Shown: positions 53,487-62,361, counted from the first letter of the stretch. The stretch is DNA of 64,000 bases from CAVYBY01 sp963766935 (GCA_963766935.1 CAVYBY010000002.1:310001-374000); one strand, 5' to 3'. Numbers and translations: made by a program. Notes: generated by a model not told the origin, from the sequence alone.

Positions 53487-54935
53487 ATGACGGGCTGGGA
53501 GACGGTGATCGGGCTCGAGTGCCACGTCGAGCTCGCGACGCGGACCAAGATGTTCTGCGGATGCCGAAACGCCTTCGGGGCGCCCCCGAACACCAACACG
53601 TGTCCGGTGTGCCTGGGTCTGCCCGGCTCGCTCCCGGTCCCGAATCGGGAGGCGCTCGCGTCGATCGTCAAGATCGGTCTCGCGCTCGATTGCGACATCG
53701 CATCGCACTCGTTGTTCCACCGCAAGAACTACTTCTACCCGGACATGCCGAAGGACTTCCAGATCAGCCAGTACGACCTGCCGATCTGTGTCGGCGGGTG
53801 GCTGGACGTCGAGCTCGAGGGGGGCCGGACCAAACGTGTCGGCATCACCCGCGTGCACATGGAGGAGGACACGGGCAAGACGACGCACGCGAGCGCGAGC
53901 GGCCGCATCAACGACGCCGAGCACGCGCTCATCGACTACAACCGGGCGGGGGTCCCGCTCGTCGAATGCGTCTCGGAGCCCGACATTCGCTCTCCGGAGG
54001 AGGCCGGCGCCTACCTTCGTGAGCTTCGCGCGACCATCGAGTCGCTCGGGGTGTCCGATGTCCGGATGGAGGAGGGGTCGCTCCGGTGCGACGGGAACAT
54101 CAGCCTTCGCCGCGAGGACGCCTCCGAGTTCGGCACGAAGGTCGAGATCAAGAACATGAACTCGATCCGGTCGCTCGAACGCGCGCTCGCGTATGAGACC
54201 ACGCGGCAGATCGAGATCCTCGAGTCGGGCGGCGCCGTGCAGCAGGAGACTCGCCACTGGGACGAGGTCGCCGGCGCCACGTCGACCATGCGGTCGAAGG
54301 AGGAAGCCTTCGACTACCGGTATTTCCCCGAACCCGACCTGTCGGCGCTTGCGCCGGACCCCGCGTGGATCGAGTCGATCCGGGGGAGTCTTCCCGAGCT
54401 GCCGCGTGCCCGCCGGCATCGCTACACCGCCGAGCTCGGTCTTCGCCCGGAGGTGGCGGACGTCCTCGTGGCCAACGCCGCGTCGACCCGGCTCTTCGAG
54501 GAGACGCTCGCGCTGGGTGCTCCGGCCTCGAAGGCGGCGAACTGGATCACGCAGGATCTCGCGGGGCTCAGAAACGAGGCGGGCGAGGCTGATGGAGCCG
54601 TCACGGCCGGGCACCTCGCGGACCTGGTGCGTCTGGTCGAGGATGGAACCCTCAGCGGCTCGGGCGCCAAGCAGGCCCTCGAAGCGGCGTTCGCCACCGG
54701 GGAGGCGATCGAGTCGATCGTCGAGCGCCTCGAGCTCCGCCAGGTTTCCGATGCCGGCGAGCTCGGCGCGATCGTCGGCGAGGTCATCGCCGAGAACGAC
54801 GACGCGGTCGCCAAGTTCCGGGGCGGCAACGAGGGCGTGCTCGGTTTCTTGGTCGGCCAGGTGATGCAGCGCTCCGGCGGCGCCGCGAACCCCAAGCTCG
54901 CCCGCGAGCTGCTGGCGGAGCGGCTCTCGGGCTGA
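53487..54935 (+). CDS. gatB: Aspartyl/glutamyl-tRNA amidotransferase subunit B
   Basis: Kinase/tRNA-binding subunit, 482 aa. The signature stretch GLECHVELATRTKMFCGC opens the catalytic cradle, followed by NTCPVCLGLPGSLP (paired cysteines), NYFYPDMPKDFQISQYD and the KNMNSIRSLERAL loop. The C-terminal YqeY-like tail domain (GGNEGVLGFLVGQVMQ) is complete. With gatC and gatA it makes the full amidotransferase. Confidence 0.97.
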   Translation: MTGWETVIGLECHVELATRTKMFCGCRNAFGAPPNTNTCPVCLGLPGSLPVPNREALASIVKIGLALDCDIASHSLFHRKNYFYPDMPKDFQISQYDLPICVGGWLDVELEGGRTKRVGITRVHMEEDTGKTTHASASGRINDAEHALIDYNRAGVPLVECVSEPDIRSPEEAGAYLRELRATIESLGVSDVRMEEGSLRCDGNISLRREDASEFGTKVEIKNMNSIRSLERALAYETTRQIEILESGGAVQQETRHWDEVAGATSTMRSKEEAFDYRYFPEPDLSALAPDPAWIESIRGSLPELPRARRHRYTAELGLRPEVADVLVANAASTRLFEETLALGAPASKAANWITQDLAGLRNEAGEADGAVTAGHLADLVRLVEDGTLSGSGAKQALEAAFATGEAIESIVERLELRQVSDAGELGAIVGEVIAENDDAVAKFRGGNEGVLGFLVGQVMQRSGGAANPKLARELLAERLSG

Positions 54936-54946
54936 GGCCCGTCGCG

Positions 54947-56251
54947 GTGGGCGCCGGGCCGGATCGCGCACCTTCACGGATCCCGGTCTGGCAGCTCGCC
55001 CTGCTCGGTCTGGTCCGCGGGGCCCAGGGTCTGGTGTTCCCGCTCCGTCAGATGTGGCGGTCGCCGCGGCCGCTCGATACCTACGGGCTGTGTCACTTCA
55101 CGAGCGTCGCGGGCGACGCGCTCCTTGCCCTTTCGCTCGCCGACTCGGTCTTCTTCTCGCTGCCGGTCGGCGAGGCCAAGCTGAAGGTGGCGTTCTACCT
55201 GGGCGTCACGATGCTTCCGCTCGCACTTGCCGGGCCCCTGCTCGTTCCCCTCCTCGACCGCGCGGGCCCGCGGCGCGCGATCTCGCTGGGCGCCGCCGCC
55301 GGCCGCTGCATCTTGGCCGTGTACGCGGCGCCAAGGATCGGAACGCTGCTGCTGTTCCCGCTGGCGCTCCTGCTCCTCGTGCTCTCGAAGATCCACGCGA
55401 TCACGAAGAACGGACTGACCATGGCCTACGCGCCGGTCGAGGAGGGGCTGATGCGGGCGAACGCCCGGCTCGGCCGGATCGCGGTCTCCGGAGCGATATC
55501 CGCCGTCCCGATCGGGTACCTGGCCCTCAAGATCTGGGGCGCGTCCGGCCCGATCTATCTGGCGGCGGTGGCCTACGGCTCGTCGGCCGCGCTCAACCTG
55601 CGGCTGCCGCATCCCAGGGCGCAGGCCGCCACGCCGTCGGAGGTCGGGGTCCGCGGACGGATCCCCGCGCTTACGGGACCTGCCATCGGGGCCGTCGGCA
55701 TGCGGGCGGCCAGCGGCTACCTGCTGTTCCTTCTCGCCTTCTCGCTCCGCGAGGGGAATGCGCCGGCGTGGTGGTTCGCGGTGATCGCGGGCGCCGCGGT
55801 GATCGGATCGTTCGTCGCCGACATGGTTGCGCCGGCGCTTCCCACCGCGACGCGCGAGGAGGCGGTCGTGATCGCGTGCGTCAGCGCGGCGGGGATCTCG
55901 GCACTGCTCGCGTTCCAACTCTTCGGCGTGATCCTGCTTTCGGTGTACGCGTTCGTCGGCGGTGCCGCGGCCGAGTTCGGGCGCTTGGCGTTCCAGTCGC
56001 TGATGCAGCGGCACGCGCCGGCGGGAGCCTTCGGGCGCGTGTTCGTGCGCTACGAGGTGCTCTTCCAGGTCGCCTGGGTCGGCGGAGCCGCGCTGCCGGC
56101 GCTGCTGCCGATCGACTTCCGGGCCGGGATCCTGATCCTGGCGCTTTTCTACGTGGCCCTCGGCGTCGCGTTCTGGGTCCGGTGGCAGGCGAGCCGGCGC
56201 GCACCGCCGACGCAGACCGGGATGCCGCCGCCTCCGCCCGGCCCGCCGTAG
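54947..56251 (+). CDS. MFS-type membrane transporter
   Basis: A 434-aa protein from GTG 54947 with about ten to twelve hydrophobic segments in two halves. It shows the loop pattern PLLDRAGPRRAISLG between helices of the first half (a variant of the MFS motif A). Conserved acidic or charged residues in the substrate path are few. The C-terminus is proline-rich. The substrate is not evident. It lies 11 bp downstream of gatB, possibly read through from it. Confidence 0.7.
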   Translation: MGAGPDRAPSRIPVWQLALLGLVRGAQGLVFPLRQMWRSPRPLDTYGLCHFTSVAGDALLALSLADSVFFSLPVGEAKLKVAFYLGVTMLPLALAGPLLVPLLDRAGPRRAISLGAAAGRCILAVYAAPRIGTLLLFPLALLLLVLSKIHAITKNGLTMAYAPVEEGLMRANARLGRIAVSGAISAVPIGYLALKIWGASGPIYLAAVAYGSSAALNLRLPHPRAQAATPSEVGVRGRIPALTGPAIGAVGMRAASGYLLFLLAFSLREGNAPAWWFAVIAGAAVIGSFVADMVAPALPTATREEAVVIACVSAAGISALLAFQLFGVILLSVYAFVGGAAAEFGRLAFQSLMQRHAPAGAFGRVFVRYEVLFQVAWVGGAALPALLPIDFRAGILILALFYVALGVAFWVRWQASRRAPPTQTGMPPPPPGPP

Positions 56252-56296
56252 AGTCGAGCGGCGAAGGACCGGACAAGGCAGACCAAGGAGGCGTCG

Positions 56297-56608
56297 ATGG
56301 GAGAGTTCGTAACGGTGGGGGACGCGGGTGATGTCCCCGAGGGCGAGGCGCGGCCGTTCGATGTCGGTGGCACCGAGGTCGCCGTCGCCCGGGTGCAGGG
56401 CAGCCTCTACGCGTTCGGTGACGTGTGCACGCACCGGGGATGCAACCTCGCGAACGGCGGCGAGATCGCCGGCCTCACCATCCAATGCGAATGTCACGGC
56501 AGCGTGTACGACATGAGCACGGGGGCGGTGGTCGAGCCTCCCGCCACCGAGCCGATCGCGACGTACGTCGTCCGCGAGGACGAGGGCCGGATCCAGGTCG
56601 AGGTCTGA
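56297..56608 (+). CDS. Soluble Rieske [2Fe-2S] ferredoxin (bc1-type cluster motif)
   Basis: A 103-aa protein without signal peptide. Cluster ligands are C44 and H46 (CTHRGC) and C64 and H67 (CECHGS). Extra cysteines C49 and C66 match the disulfide pair of cytochrome bc1 Rieske proteins, usually linked to higher potential; dioxygenase ferredoxins lack them. An AAGGAGG Shine-Dalgarno precedes the ATG. The reductase gene follows 3 nt later, so the pair acts as an electron-transfer chain. The terminal oxygenase or acceptor is not in the window. Confidence 0.9.
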   Translation: MGEFVTVGDAGDVPEGEARPFDVGGTEVAVARVQGSLYAFGDVCTHRGCNLANGGEIAGLTIQCECHGSVYDMSTGAVVEPPATEPIATYVVREDEGRIQVEV

Positions 56609-56611
56609 TCC

Positions 56612-57856
56612 GTGGCGGGTGACCGGCCGATCGTCGTGGCCGGAGCGGGGCTGACCGGGGCCACGGCGGTCGCCACGCTTCGCACCGAAGGGTTCGACGG
56701 TCCGATCGTCCTGATCGGGGCCGAGGATCTCCCGCCGTACGAACGCCCCCCGCTGTCGAAGGAGTATCTGCGCGGCGAGCTGACGCTGGAAGACGGCTTC
56801 GTACGCGCGCCCGGCTGGTACGAAGAGCAGGGGATCGACATGCGGCTGGGCACGCGCGTGACCGAGGTCGATCCCGGCGCGCACACCGTGCGGCTGGATG
56901 ACGGCGAGCGGATCGGCTACGCGTCGCTGCTCGTCGCCACCGGCGGGCGGAGCCGAACGCTCGCGGTGCCCGGGGCCGGCCTCGAGGGCATCTTCTGTCT
57001 GAGGACGGCCGGCGATGCGGCCGCGATCGCGGCCGCCGCGGCCGCCGGAGCCAGGGTCGTCTGCGTCGGGATGGGCTTCATCGGTGCGGAGGTCGCCGCC
57101 TCGCTTCGCACCGTGGGTTGTGACGTCGCCGTGATCGACCCCGGCGCGGTCCCGCTCGCTCGCGTGCTCGGGAGCGAGATCGGCGGGGCGCTGGAGGGAC
57201 TTCACCGCGATCACGGCGTCCGGATGTGGTTCGGCGAATCGGTGGATCGGTTCGAGGGGACGGACCGCCTCGAGGCCGTCGTCACGGCCTCGGGCCGAAG
57301 GATCGCGGCGGACCTGGCGGTGGTCGGCGTCGGTACCGAGCCGGTCGTCGAGCCGATGGAGGCGATCGGCCTGGGCGGACCCCACGGCATCCCGGTGGGT
57401 CCGGCGCTCGAGACCAGGGCGCCCGGGATCTTCGCCGCCGGCGACGTGGCGCTCCACGACCATCCGGTCTTTTCTCCCGTCTTCGGGCCGATCCGGGTCG
57501 AGCACTTCGACAACGCGATCAAGATGGGCCAGGCCGCGGCCCGGTCCATGCTCGGCGCGGGGGCGCCATTCGACGATCCGCACTGGTTCTGGTCCGACCA
57601 GTACGATTCGGAGGTGCAGGTGGCCGGGTTCGCCCCGACGTGGGAGCGCGCAGTTGTGCGCGGCTCCATCAAGGATCGTTCGTTCTGCGCGTTCCTGCTC
57701 GACCCGGCCGGCGTCGTCCGCTCGGTGGTCTCGATGGACTGGAAGCGCGACGTGCGCCGGTCCTTCGAGCTGATCCGCCGGGCGGTCGCCCCCGATGTGG
57801 ACGCCCTGGCCGATCCCGGCGTGGATCCACGGACGCTCGTCCCGGCGGGGGGCTGA
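56612..57856 (+). CDS. FAD-dependent ferredoxin reductase
   Basis: Pyridine-nucleotide disulfide-type oxidoreductase of 414 aa passing electrons from NAD(P)H to the adjacent Rieske ferredoxin. FAD-binding GAGLTGATAV is at residues ~10-20, PPYERPPLSKEYL is the family hallmark, and the NAD-binding GMGFIGAEVAA is near residue 155. The second FAD motif reads PGIFAAGDVAL. The C-terminal reductase domain contains FWSDQYDSEVQ, as in BphA4/putidaredoxin-reductase relatives. GTG start. Confidence 0.9.
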   Translation: MAGDRPIVVAGAGLTGATAVATLRTEGFDGPIVLIGAEDLPPYERPPLSKEYLRGELTLEDGFVRAPGWYEEQGIDMRLGTRVTEVDPGAHTVRLDDGERIGYASLLVATGGRSRTLAVPGAGLEGIFCLRTAGDAAAIAAAAAAGARVVCVGMGFIGAEVAASLRTVGCDVAVIDPGAVPLARVLGSEIGGALEGLHRDHGVRMWFGESVDRFEGTDRLEAVVTASGRRIAADLAVVGVGTEPVVEPMEAIGLGGPHGIPVGPALETRAPGIFAAGDVALHDHPVFSPVFGPIRVEHFDNAIKMGQAAARSMLGAGAPFDDPHWFWSDQYDSEVQVAGFAPTWERAVVRGSIKDRSFCAFLLDPAGVVRSVVSMDWKRDVRRSFELIRRAVAPDVDALADPGVDPRTLVPAGG

Positions 57857-57858
57857 GG

Positions 57859-58068
57859 GTGCACACGGGCATCGTGATGGGTCATCCCATCTGCGACATG
57901 GCGCTGCAACGCCGGATCGCCGATGCGCGCCGCGAGCGGCTCGTCCGGTCCATGTGGCGACGGCGCCGCCGGCCGCGCGGGGAGTCGCCCTCCGAAGCCG
58001 GACCGGTGCTCGACGCCGAGGCGCTCGTCGTCCACGGAGAGGACGTCTTGAAGGCGCTGCGCTTCTAG
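57859..58068 (+). CDS. Small basic hypothetical protein
   Basis: A 69-aa frame from GTG 57859 (or ATG 57877), 2 nt after the reductase gene. It has a helical, Arg-rich middle (RIADARRERLVRSMWRRRRR) and an acidic end. I recognise no family. Its tight spacing suggests co-transcription with the ferredoxin genes; coding status rests on position and the clean stop only. Confidence 0.4.
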   Translation: MHTGIVMGHPICDMALQRRIADARRERLVRSMWRRRRRPRGESPSEAGPVLDAEALVVHGEDVLKALRF

Positions 58069-58105
58069 GTCGCGGACGCGCGCTCACGGAGCGGCGCGAG
58101 CTCGA

Positions 58106-58114
58106 TGCTAGGCT
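58106..58114 (+). promoter_or_regulatory. Extended -10 element upstream of the aminotransferase-serA operon
   Basis: TGCTAGGCT combines an extended TGn with TAGGCT. Unlike most promoters here, it leaves a leader of about 40 nt, and a GAGGAG Shine-Dalgarno (58143-58148) precedes the GTG. Confidence 0.45.
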
Positions 58115-58159
58115 GGCCGGGCGAACCCGCGTCCGCCGTCTCGAGGAGCAGGCGACACC

Positions 58160-59323
58160 GTGACCAGGCCGGAGATCATCCTTGCCCCGGGCCCGACCCC
58201 GATCCCTCCCGAGGTGCTGCTCGCCCAGGGGAGCCCGATCGTCTATCACCGGGGCCCCGGGTTCGGCGACCTGATGCGCCGCGTGACCGGGCGTCTCGAA
58301 GGGCTGTACCGGACCGACCGGGCCAAGGTCCTGCTCATGACGTCGTCGGGCACCGGCGGCCTCGAGTCCGCCGTCCAGAACGTGTTCTCGCCCGGTGACG
58401 AGGTGTTCGTCCCGGTCGCGGGGTTCTTCGCCGAGCGCTGGGCGGCGCTGGCGACCGCGTTCGGGCTCACCGTGCACACCAGCGAGCACGAGTGGGGCAC
58501 GCGCCTGGACCCCGGCGCGATGGCCGAGGATCTCGCCCGCCACCCCGGCGTGAAGGGGGTGCTGCTGACGCACTCCGAGACCTCGACGGGGGTGATCCAA
58601 CCCGTCGAAGAGCTGGCGCGCGTCGCGGCCGACGCGGGCGCGCTCGTGGTGGTCGACGTCGTCTCGTCGCTCGGGGCCGTTCCGTTCGCGTTCGACGAGT
58701 GGGAGATCGACGTGGCGATCGGCGGGTCGCAGAAGGCGCTCAGCGCCTCGCCGGGGATCGCCTTCGTCGCGGTGAGCGACCGGGCCTGGGATGTGGCGCA
58801 GACGGCAGCCAACCCGCGCTACTACTTTGACTGGCGCATCTATCACCGCTACGGAGAGCTTCCGGATCCCGAGAACCCGTGGACGCCGGCCATCAGCGTG
58901 ATGCAGGGGCTCGACGCGGCCCTCGAGCTGTACGCGGCCGAGGGCCTCGAGCCATCGCTGCGCCGCCACGAGATGCTCTCGCGTGCGGTCAAGGAGGGCG
59001 CGCAGGCGCTCGGTCTCGATCTGTTCGGTGAGGGCTTGGAGCACAACTGGACGGTGACGGCGATCACCGCGCCCGAGGGAATCGACGCCAACACGATCAC
59101 CGCGCGGATCCGATCCGACTTCGGGATCGTCCTGGCCCCGGGGCAGGGGCCGCTCAAGGGGCGGGTCTTTCGCATCGGTCACTTCGGCTATGTGAGCGAT
59201 CTCGACATCCTGCGCGGGCTTGCGGCGCTCGAGATGACGCTCGAGCGGCTCGGACATCCGATCAAGCGCGGCGCGGCCGTCGCGGCCGCCGAAGGGGTCT
59301 TCCAGGAGGCCGCGGGAGCGTGA
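58160..59323 (+). CDS. Class V aminotransferase (serine--glyoxylate / phosphoserine type)
   Basis: PLP aminotransferase of 387 aa. The opening LAPGPTPIPPEVL, the PLP lysine in GGSQKALSASPG, the aspartate in LVVVDVVSSLG and the C-terminal RIGHFGYV are those of the alanine/serine-glyoxylate aminotransferase group. Fusion-like spacing to serA (GTGA overlap) suggests it supplies the transamination step of serine synthesis, phosphohydroxypyruvate to phosphoserine, in place of SerC. A role in serine-glyoxylate transamination remains possible. Confidence 0.85.
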   Translation: MTRPEIILAPGPTPIPPEVLLAQGSPIVYHRGPGFGDLMRRVTGRLEGLYRTDRAKVLLMTSSGTGGLESAVQNVFSPGDEVFVPVAGFFAERWAALATAFGLTVHTSEHEWGTRLDPGAMAEDLARHPGVKGVLLTHSETSTGVIQPVEELARVAADAGALVVVDVVSSLGAVPFAFDEWEIDVAIGGSQKALSASPGIAFVAVSDRAWDVAQTAANPRYYFDWRIYHRYGELPDPENPWTPAISVMQGLDAALELYAAEGLEPSLRRHEMLSRAVKEGAQALGLDLFGEGLEHNWTVTAITAPEGIDANTITARIRSDFGIVLAPGQGPLKGRVFRIGHFGYVSDLDILRGLAALEMTLERLGHPIKRGAAVAAAEGVFQEAAGA

Positions 59324-60900
59324 GCGTCCTCGTCACGGAGGCGCTCTCCGAGGCAGGGCTCGAACTGCTGCGCACCGAGTTCCGGGTCGACGTCCGCACG
59401 GACCTCGCCGCCGGTGATCTGGCCGCCGAGATCTCTCCCTACGAGGCGCTCATCATCCGGAGCGCGACACGAGTGACCGCCGAGGTGCTCGAGGCTGCGA
59501 CGAACCTGCGCGTCGTGGCGCGGGCCGGGATCGGCCTCGACAACGTCGACGTCGACGCCGCGACGCGGCGGGGCGTCATGGTGGTGAACGCGCCGCAGTC
59601 CAACGTCATGTCCGCGGCCGAGCACGCGTTCGGCCTGATGCTGGCGCAGGCGCGCAACATCCCGCAGGCCAGCGCGGAGCTGCGCTCCGGCACGTGGGAG
59701 CGCGCGCGGTGGGAGGGAGTCGAGCTGGCGGGCAAGACGCTGGGTCTCGTCGGGCTCGGCCGGGTCGGAACCTTGGTCGCGCAGCGGGCCGCCGCGTTCG
59801 GGATGCGCGTGATCGCCTTCGATCCCTATGTGAGCGCAGAGCGGGCCAAGGACCTCGGGGTCGACGTGATGCCGACGCTCGAGGCGCTCCTCGTCCAGTC
59901 GGACTTCGTCTCGATCCACCTGCCGCGCTCGAGCGAGACCGAGGGGCTGATCGGGGCCCGCGAACTGGCGATGATGAAGCCCGGTTCGCGGCTCGTGAAC
60001 ACGGCCCGCGGCGGCATCGTCGACGAGGTGGCGCTCGAGAAGTCGATCCTCGACGGGCATCTTGGCGGCGCCGCGCTCGATGTGTTCGCGGCCGAGCCGA
60101 CCACCGACAGCCCGCTGTTCGCCCTCGACTCGGTGGTGGTGACGCCGCACCTCGGCGCCTCGACGCGAGAGGCGCAGGACAAGGCCGGGACGACCGTCGC
60201 GGAGATGGTGCGGCTGGCCCTGCACGGGGAGTTCGTGCCCTACGCGGTCAACGTCTCCGCCGGCGCCGACATGAGCGAGGTCGTCCGCCCGTTCGTCCCG
60301 CTCGCCGAACGGATGGGCGCGCTCGTCGCCGGTCTCGCGGGCGGCGGCGTGCGCTCGATCGTCGCGTCGTATCTGGGCCGGATCGCCGAGTCCGACACGC
60401 GGGTCCTCACGCTCGCCGTCTTGAAGGGCATCCTCGGCCGGTCGGTCCACGAGCCGGTCTCGTTCGTGAACGCGCCGATGCTGGCGCGCGAACGGGGCCT
60501 CACCGTCAGCGAGATGCGCTCGACGGTCTCGCACGACTACGTCAGCTTGATCCAGCTGGAAGCCGAGACCGACGGCGGCCCGGCAAGCGTCGCGGGGTCG
60601 ATCGTCGGGCGCGACCACGAGCGGATCCTCCAAGTCAACGAGTTCGACGTGGAAGTGGAGCCGGCCGAGCACATGGTGTTCTTCCGCTACGAGGACCGCC
60701 CCGGGATCATCGGCCGCGTCGGGACCGTCCTCGGCGAGCACGGCATCAACATCGCCACGATGGATGTCGGACGCAAAGCGGAGCTGAAGGAGGCGCTCAT
60801 GTGCCTGACGGTCGACTCCGCGGTGCCGCAGGGCGTCCTCGAGGACATCGCGAAGGCGATCGACGCCTACGAGCTGCGGTCCTTCTCGCTGATGTCGTGA
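59320..60900 (+). CDS. serA: D-3-phosphoglycerate dehydrogenase
   Basis: First step of serine synthesis. The 526-aa length is the long form: catalytic and NAD-binding domains (GLVGLGRVGTLVAQR; NTARGGIVDE; VTPHLGASTREAQDKAG), then the intervening ASB domain, then a C-terminal ACT domain (FFRYEDRPGIIGRVGTVL) for serine feedback. This is the architecture of the M. tuberculosis enzyme. The GTG start overlaps the aminotransferase stop. Confidence 0.96.
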   Translation: MSVLVTEALSEAGLELLRTEFRVDVRTDLAAGDLAAEISPYEALIIRSATRVTAEVLEAATNLRVVARAGIGLDNVDVDAATRRGVMVVNAPQSNVMSAAEHAFGLMLAQARNIPQASAELRSGTWERARWEGVELAGKTLGLVGLGRVGTLVAQRAAAFGMRVIAFDPYVSAERAKDLGVDVMPTLEALLVQSDFVSIHLPRSSETEGLIGARELAMMKPGSRLVNTARGGIVDEVALEKSILDGHLGGAALDVFAAEPTTDSPLFALDSVVVTPHLGASTREAQDKAGTTVAEMVRLALHGEFVPYAVNVSAGADMSEVVRPFVPLAERMGALVAGLAGGGVRSIVASYLGRIAESDTRVLTLAVLKGILGRSVHEPVSFVNAPMLARERGLTVSEMRSTVSHDYVSLIQLEAETDGGPASVAGSIVGRDHERILQVNEFDVEVEPAEHMVFFRYEDRPGIIGRVGTVLGEHGINIATMDVGRKAELKEALMCLTVDSAVPQGVLEDIAKAIDAYELRSFSLMS

Positions 60901-60911
60901 GCTTTCATGGC

Positions 60912-60940
60912 ATGAAACGGGCGCGGCCGCGTGTTATCGT
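60912..60940 (+). promoter_or_regulatory. Promoter of the leader ORF and efflux gene (ATGAAA-N17-TATCGT)
   Basis: A -10 TATCGT (60935-60940) lies 10 nt before the leader ATG, with ATGAAA at a 17-bp spacing as -35. The leader ORF is therefore expected to be translated from the very 5' end of the mRNA. Confidence 0.5.
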
Positions 60941-60950
60941 GCCGATTCTC

Positions 60951-60995
60951 ATGACGCGGCTTCTCATTGCGATGGTGACGCCCGCGGACGCCTGA
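60951..60995 (+). CDS. Leader peptide (14 aa) of the DHA3 efflux gene
   Basis: ATG to TGA encodes M-T-R-L-L-I-A-M-V-T-P-A-D-A. It lies between a promoter and an efflux-type MFS gene. Its last four codons form the left arm and loop of a perfect hairpin, so a ribosome stalled near the end of this ORF would prevent that hairpin from forming. This is the layout of ribosome-mediated attenuation used by drug-inducible resistance genes. The coding status is inferred from layout; peptides this short cannot be judged by homology. Confidence 0.55.
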   Translation: MTRLLIAMVTPADA

Positions 60996-61005
60996 GGCGT
61001 CCGCG
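60983..61005 (+). terminator. Perfect 10-bp hairpin with the leader stop codon in its loop (candidate attenuator)
   Basis: CGCGGACGCC and GGCGTCCGCG pair without mismatch around the 3-nt loop TGA, which is the leader stop codon. Only a weak T-rich stretch follows, so it could act as a terminator (as in other high-GC hairpins) or as a translational block. It lies 55 bp before the efflux gene start. Confidence 0.65.
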
Positions 61006-61060
61006 AGGCTTCGTTCACCCGCCCACCCGTCATCTTTCGCGTACCGCCCGAGGAGCCACC

Positions 61061-62338
61061 ATGACCCGTTCACCCAAGACCGACGTGCGGCTGCTGGCCG
61101 TCGGCCGGCTCGTTTCGATCACCGGCGGAGCCGCCGCGTACACGGCACTCGCCTTCACCGTCTGGCACCGGACCCACTCCGCGGTGTGGCAGTCCGCGGC
61201 GCTGTTCCTCACGTTCGGGGTGGTCGGCATCCTGTCGCCGCTCACCGGTCATCTCGGCGACCGGTACGACCGGCGCCGGGTGCTCATCATTTCCGAGGGC
61301 GTCGCGGCGGCCTTCTCCCTCGCCATGGCGTTCGCCCACCTGCCGATGCTGCTGATCGCGCTCGCCTTCGGGTCGGCGCTTGCCGAGGCGCCGTTCGTCT
61401 CGGCCTCGACCGCGGCGATCCCCAATCTGGTGCAGCGCGAGGAGGACGTGTCGTGGGCGAACAGCCTTCAGGCACTGGGTCGCAACGGCGGGGTGATGCT
61501 CGGCCCGGTGATCGGAGGCGTGCTGCTGGGCGCGATCGGCTCGTCGTGGGTCTTCGCGCTCAACGCCGTCAGCTTCGGGGCTTCGATGCTGCTGACGTTC
61601 CTGGTCCGCGGGAGCATGCAACAGGAAAGCAGCGCCGGGCACCTCGAGGGAGGCATCCTCGCCGGAGTCAGGGTGCTCGGGCGGGATCCCGTGCTTCGGC
61701 GCCTGTCGATCGCGTGGTTCGTATTCCTCCTCGGTCTGGGGATGACGATGGTCGCCGACGCACCGCTTTCGGAACACTTCGGCGTCGGTGCGCGTGGCTT
61801 CGGCGTGCTCATCATGTGCTGGGGCGGCGGCGGCGCGATCGGGTCGTTCCTCGGCCGCGCGCTGACCGAGCGCAGCGAACGGCGATGGCTGGTCCTTGGC
61901 GCCCTCGGAGTGGCGGTCACCGGAGTCTGCATCGCGGCCTCGCCGTGGTTCCAGCTGGTGCTGTTGAGCGCTCTCGTCATGGGCGTGGCCGACGGCGTCA
62001 CCACGGTCGCCGAGACCGGCGTTCTGCAGCGTCGATCGGCCGACTCGGTCCGCAGCCGCGTCATGGCGGCCTGGGACGGGGTCCTGTCGATCGGGCTCGC
62101 GATCTCGTTCATCCTGGCCGGACCCGTGCTGAGTCTGCTCGGGCCGAGACTCGTCTATGCGGTCGGGGGCGTGGCCGCCGCTGCCGCCGCGCTGCTCATC
62201 TGGCCGGTCGTCAGGCCGTTCGCGCGCACGCTCGACCTGGGACCGTCGCCGCAAGACGAGCCAAGGGACGCGCCAAAGAACGAGCCACAGAACGAGATCC
62301 ATCCTGGGCCCGAAGGGGTTGCGCGGCAGCCGCTCTGA
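61061..62338 (+). CDS. MFS transporter, DHA3 (macrolide-efflux-like) type
   Basis: A 425-aa protein with about twelve transmembrane helices. The MFS motif A reads GHLGDRYDRRRVLI, and the fourth-helix segment SASTAAIPNLVQREEDVSWANS with GRNGGVMLGPVIGG is typical of the DHA3/MefA-like group. The C-terminal ~45 residues are hydrophilic and Pro/Glu/Asn-rich. GAGGAG lies 5 nt before the ATG. Drug or metabolite efflux is likely, and the upstream leader and hairpin suggest inducibility. Confidence 0.8.
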   Translation: MTRSPKTDVRLLAVGRLVSITGGAAAYTALAFTVWHRTHSAVWQSAALFLTFGVVGILSPLTGHLGDRYDRRRVLIISEGVAAAFSLAMAFAHLPMLLIALAFGSALAEAPFVSASTAAIPNLVQREEDVSWANSLQALGRNGGVMLGPVIGGVLLGAIGSSWVFALNAVSFGASMLLTFLVRGSMQQESSAGHLEGGILAGVRVLGRDPVLRRLSIAWFVFLLGLGMTMVADAPLSEHFGVGARGFGVLIMCWGGGGAIGSFLGRALTERSERRWLVLGALGVAVTGVCIAASPWFQLVLLSALVMGVADGVTTVAETGVLQRRSADSVRSRVMAAWDGVLSIGLAISFILAGPVLSLLGPRLVYAVGGVAAAAAALLIWPVVRPFARTLDLGPSPQDEPRDAPKNEPQNEIHPGPEGVARQPL

Positions 62339-62361
62339 CCCGGGTTGTCCGTGCGGCCGGC

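Noticed and set aside
54974..59257. Minus-strand open frame of 1427 codons
   Set aside because: Antisense to the MFS, Rieske, reductase and aminotransferase genes, with the same low-complexity composition and no domain.
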